This document shows positions 63,721-64,000 of a stretch of 64,000 nt of DNA, piece after piece; the stretch's first letter is position 1, and the number at the start of each line of letters is the position of its first letter. The stretch comes from Viola odorata (Eukaryota > Streptophyta > Magnoliopsida > Malpighiales > Violaceae). Below the pieces are notes generated by a model. The model was not told the origin of the DNA. It was given only the letters and a program-made list of their open reading frames with translations, and made no database searches. The stretch is taken from the NCBI GenBank assembly GCA_963691705.1, contig OY829539.1, positions 16,914,186 to 16,978,185 of the forward strand. The letters run 5' to 3'. A program made the translations under genes and the position numbers.

Positions 63721-63850
63721 AAAACAGACGCATGTTGCGGGACTGAGCCGCGTCAACATTCAGTGCATGAAAGTAAAAGAGACGCATGTTGTGGGACTGA
63801 GCCGCGTCAACATTCAGTGCATGAAAGTAAATTGCGAGAAAGTAAATTGT
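63670..63850 (-). repeat. Three ATGTTG...CAACAT repeats of 56-58 bp
   Basis: Forward GACGCATGTTGCGGGACTGA then GCCGCGTCAACAT; stem ATGTTG/CAACAT with a different loop from the array beside it. Confidence 0.75.
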
Positions 63851-63879
63851 AAGAAAGTAAACTTCACTTAGGCGTTGTT

Positions 63880-64000
63880 GCCCCCCTGAAATCCTTCTTC
63901 GGACGCTACTGCCCGTCGGAGGCTGGTGCAGAAAATTGAAAACTCCACTCGGACGTTGCTGCCCACTGGGAGGTTGATGCGAGATCCTTCCGGACGCTGT
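63880..64000 (-). repeat. Start of a further repeat array at the window edge
   Basis: CGGACGCTACTGCCCGTCGG, CGGACGTTGCTGCCCACTGG and CGGACGCTGT follow each other at about 55-60 bp. The array continues outside the window. Confidence 0.6.

Larger units (their letters stand above)
59905..64000 (-). mobile_element. 3' end of a second Ogre-like element, minus strand
   Basis: The 3' LTR 59905-62564 and the polypurine tract 62565-62578 are followed (leftwards in the element's sense) by tandem-repeat 3' UTR up to the window edge. Sequence around the tract and both LTR ends match the plus-strand element at 45872. The coding part is outside the window. Confidence 0.8.

Noticed and set aside
63257..63871. 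Cys/Arg-rich frames on both strands
   Set aside because: Generated by the hairpin repeat array; repeats change frame from unit to unit.

Overview
This is nuclear DNA of a flowering plant, almost certainly a eudicot. No intact host gene was found. The host content is a decayed cluster of secreted aspartic proteases (A1, nepenthesin/AED1-like) with GT-AG introns. Everything around it is plant transposable elements: Ty3/gypsy elements of the Tat/Ogre and Athila groups, Ty1/copia of the SIRE type, a hAT transposon, a pogo/Emigrant-like MITE and a possible Helitron. There are no operons, no rRNA, no CRISPR and no prokaryotic features.

Layout. 1-1.1 kb: an LTR on the minus strand with palindromic ACGT motifs, then a gypsy tail. 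1.1-6.9 kb: a set of antisense (minus-strand) genes from a Tat-type element, followed by its LTR. 6.9-12.9 kb: a decayed Athila-type gypsy with pol in pieces. 13.4-15.2 kb: an aspartic protease first exon (minus) and a second protease gene with one stop codon (plus). 15.5-40.1 kb: a third protease gene (minus), split inside exon 2 by a 23-kb Tat element (16278-39339, 5-bp target duplication TTGTG). That Tat element has itself received a non-autonomous Athila-like element (24311-31049, duplication GGAGG), a hAT carrying captured gene fragments and a tRNA-Gly-like sequence (32136-35479, 8-bp duplication CTTTTCGG), and a solo LTR (35980-36516, duplication ATACC). 40.3-42.4 kb: AT-rich DNA with a possible Helitron. 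42.4-45.5 kb: a copia LTR and gag without pol. 45.9-57.7 kb: a gag-only Ogre-like element with 3.26-kb LTRs, a repeated 61-residue module in ORF1, and a large 26-bp tandem array in its 3' UTR. 57.7-58.7 kb: a copia pol tail. 58.8-59.6 kb: an unrecognised decayed gene. 59.9-64 kb: the 3' end of a second Ogre-like element on the minus strand, with a long array of RNA-hairpin repeats.

The autonomous elements here are broken by stops, frameshifts and replaced catalytic residues. Two large elements (24311 and 45872) kept only a gag-type ORF plus all cis-acting parts, so they would depend on proteins from elsewhere. The Tat elements carry up to three types of antisense gene with their own introns and poly(A) signals.

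The observations most worth pursuing are (i) the same ordered series of non-coding blocks in the two non-autonomous elements, which use different primer tRNAs; (ii) an array of hairpins in a retrotransposon 3' UTR whose stems covary while the loop stays constant; (iii) a covarying GGGAGGCAACCC hairpin in three element families; (iv) a 16-bp palindrome scattered through one element; and (v) the repeated poly(A) module of the antisense genes. All family assignments come from reading motifs; no database search was run.
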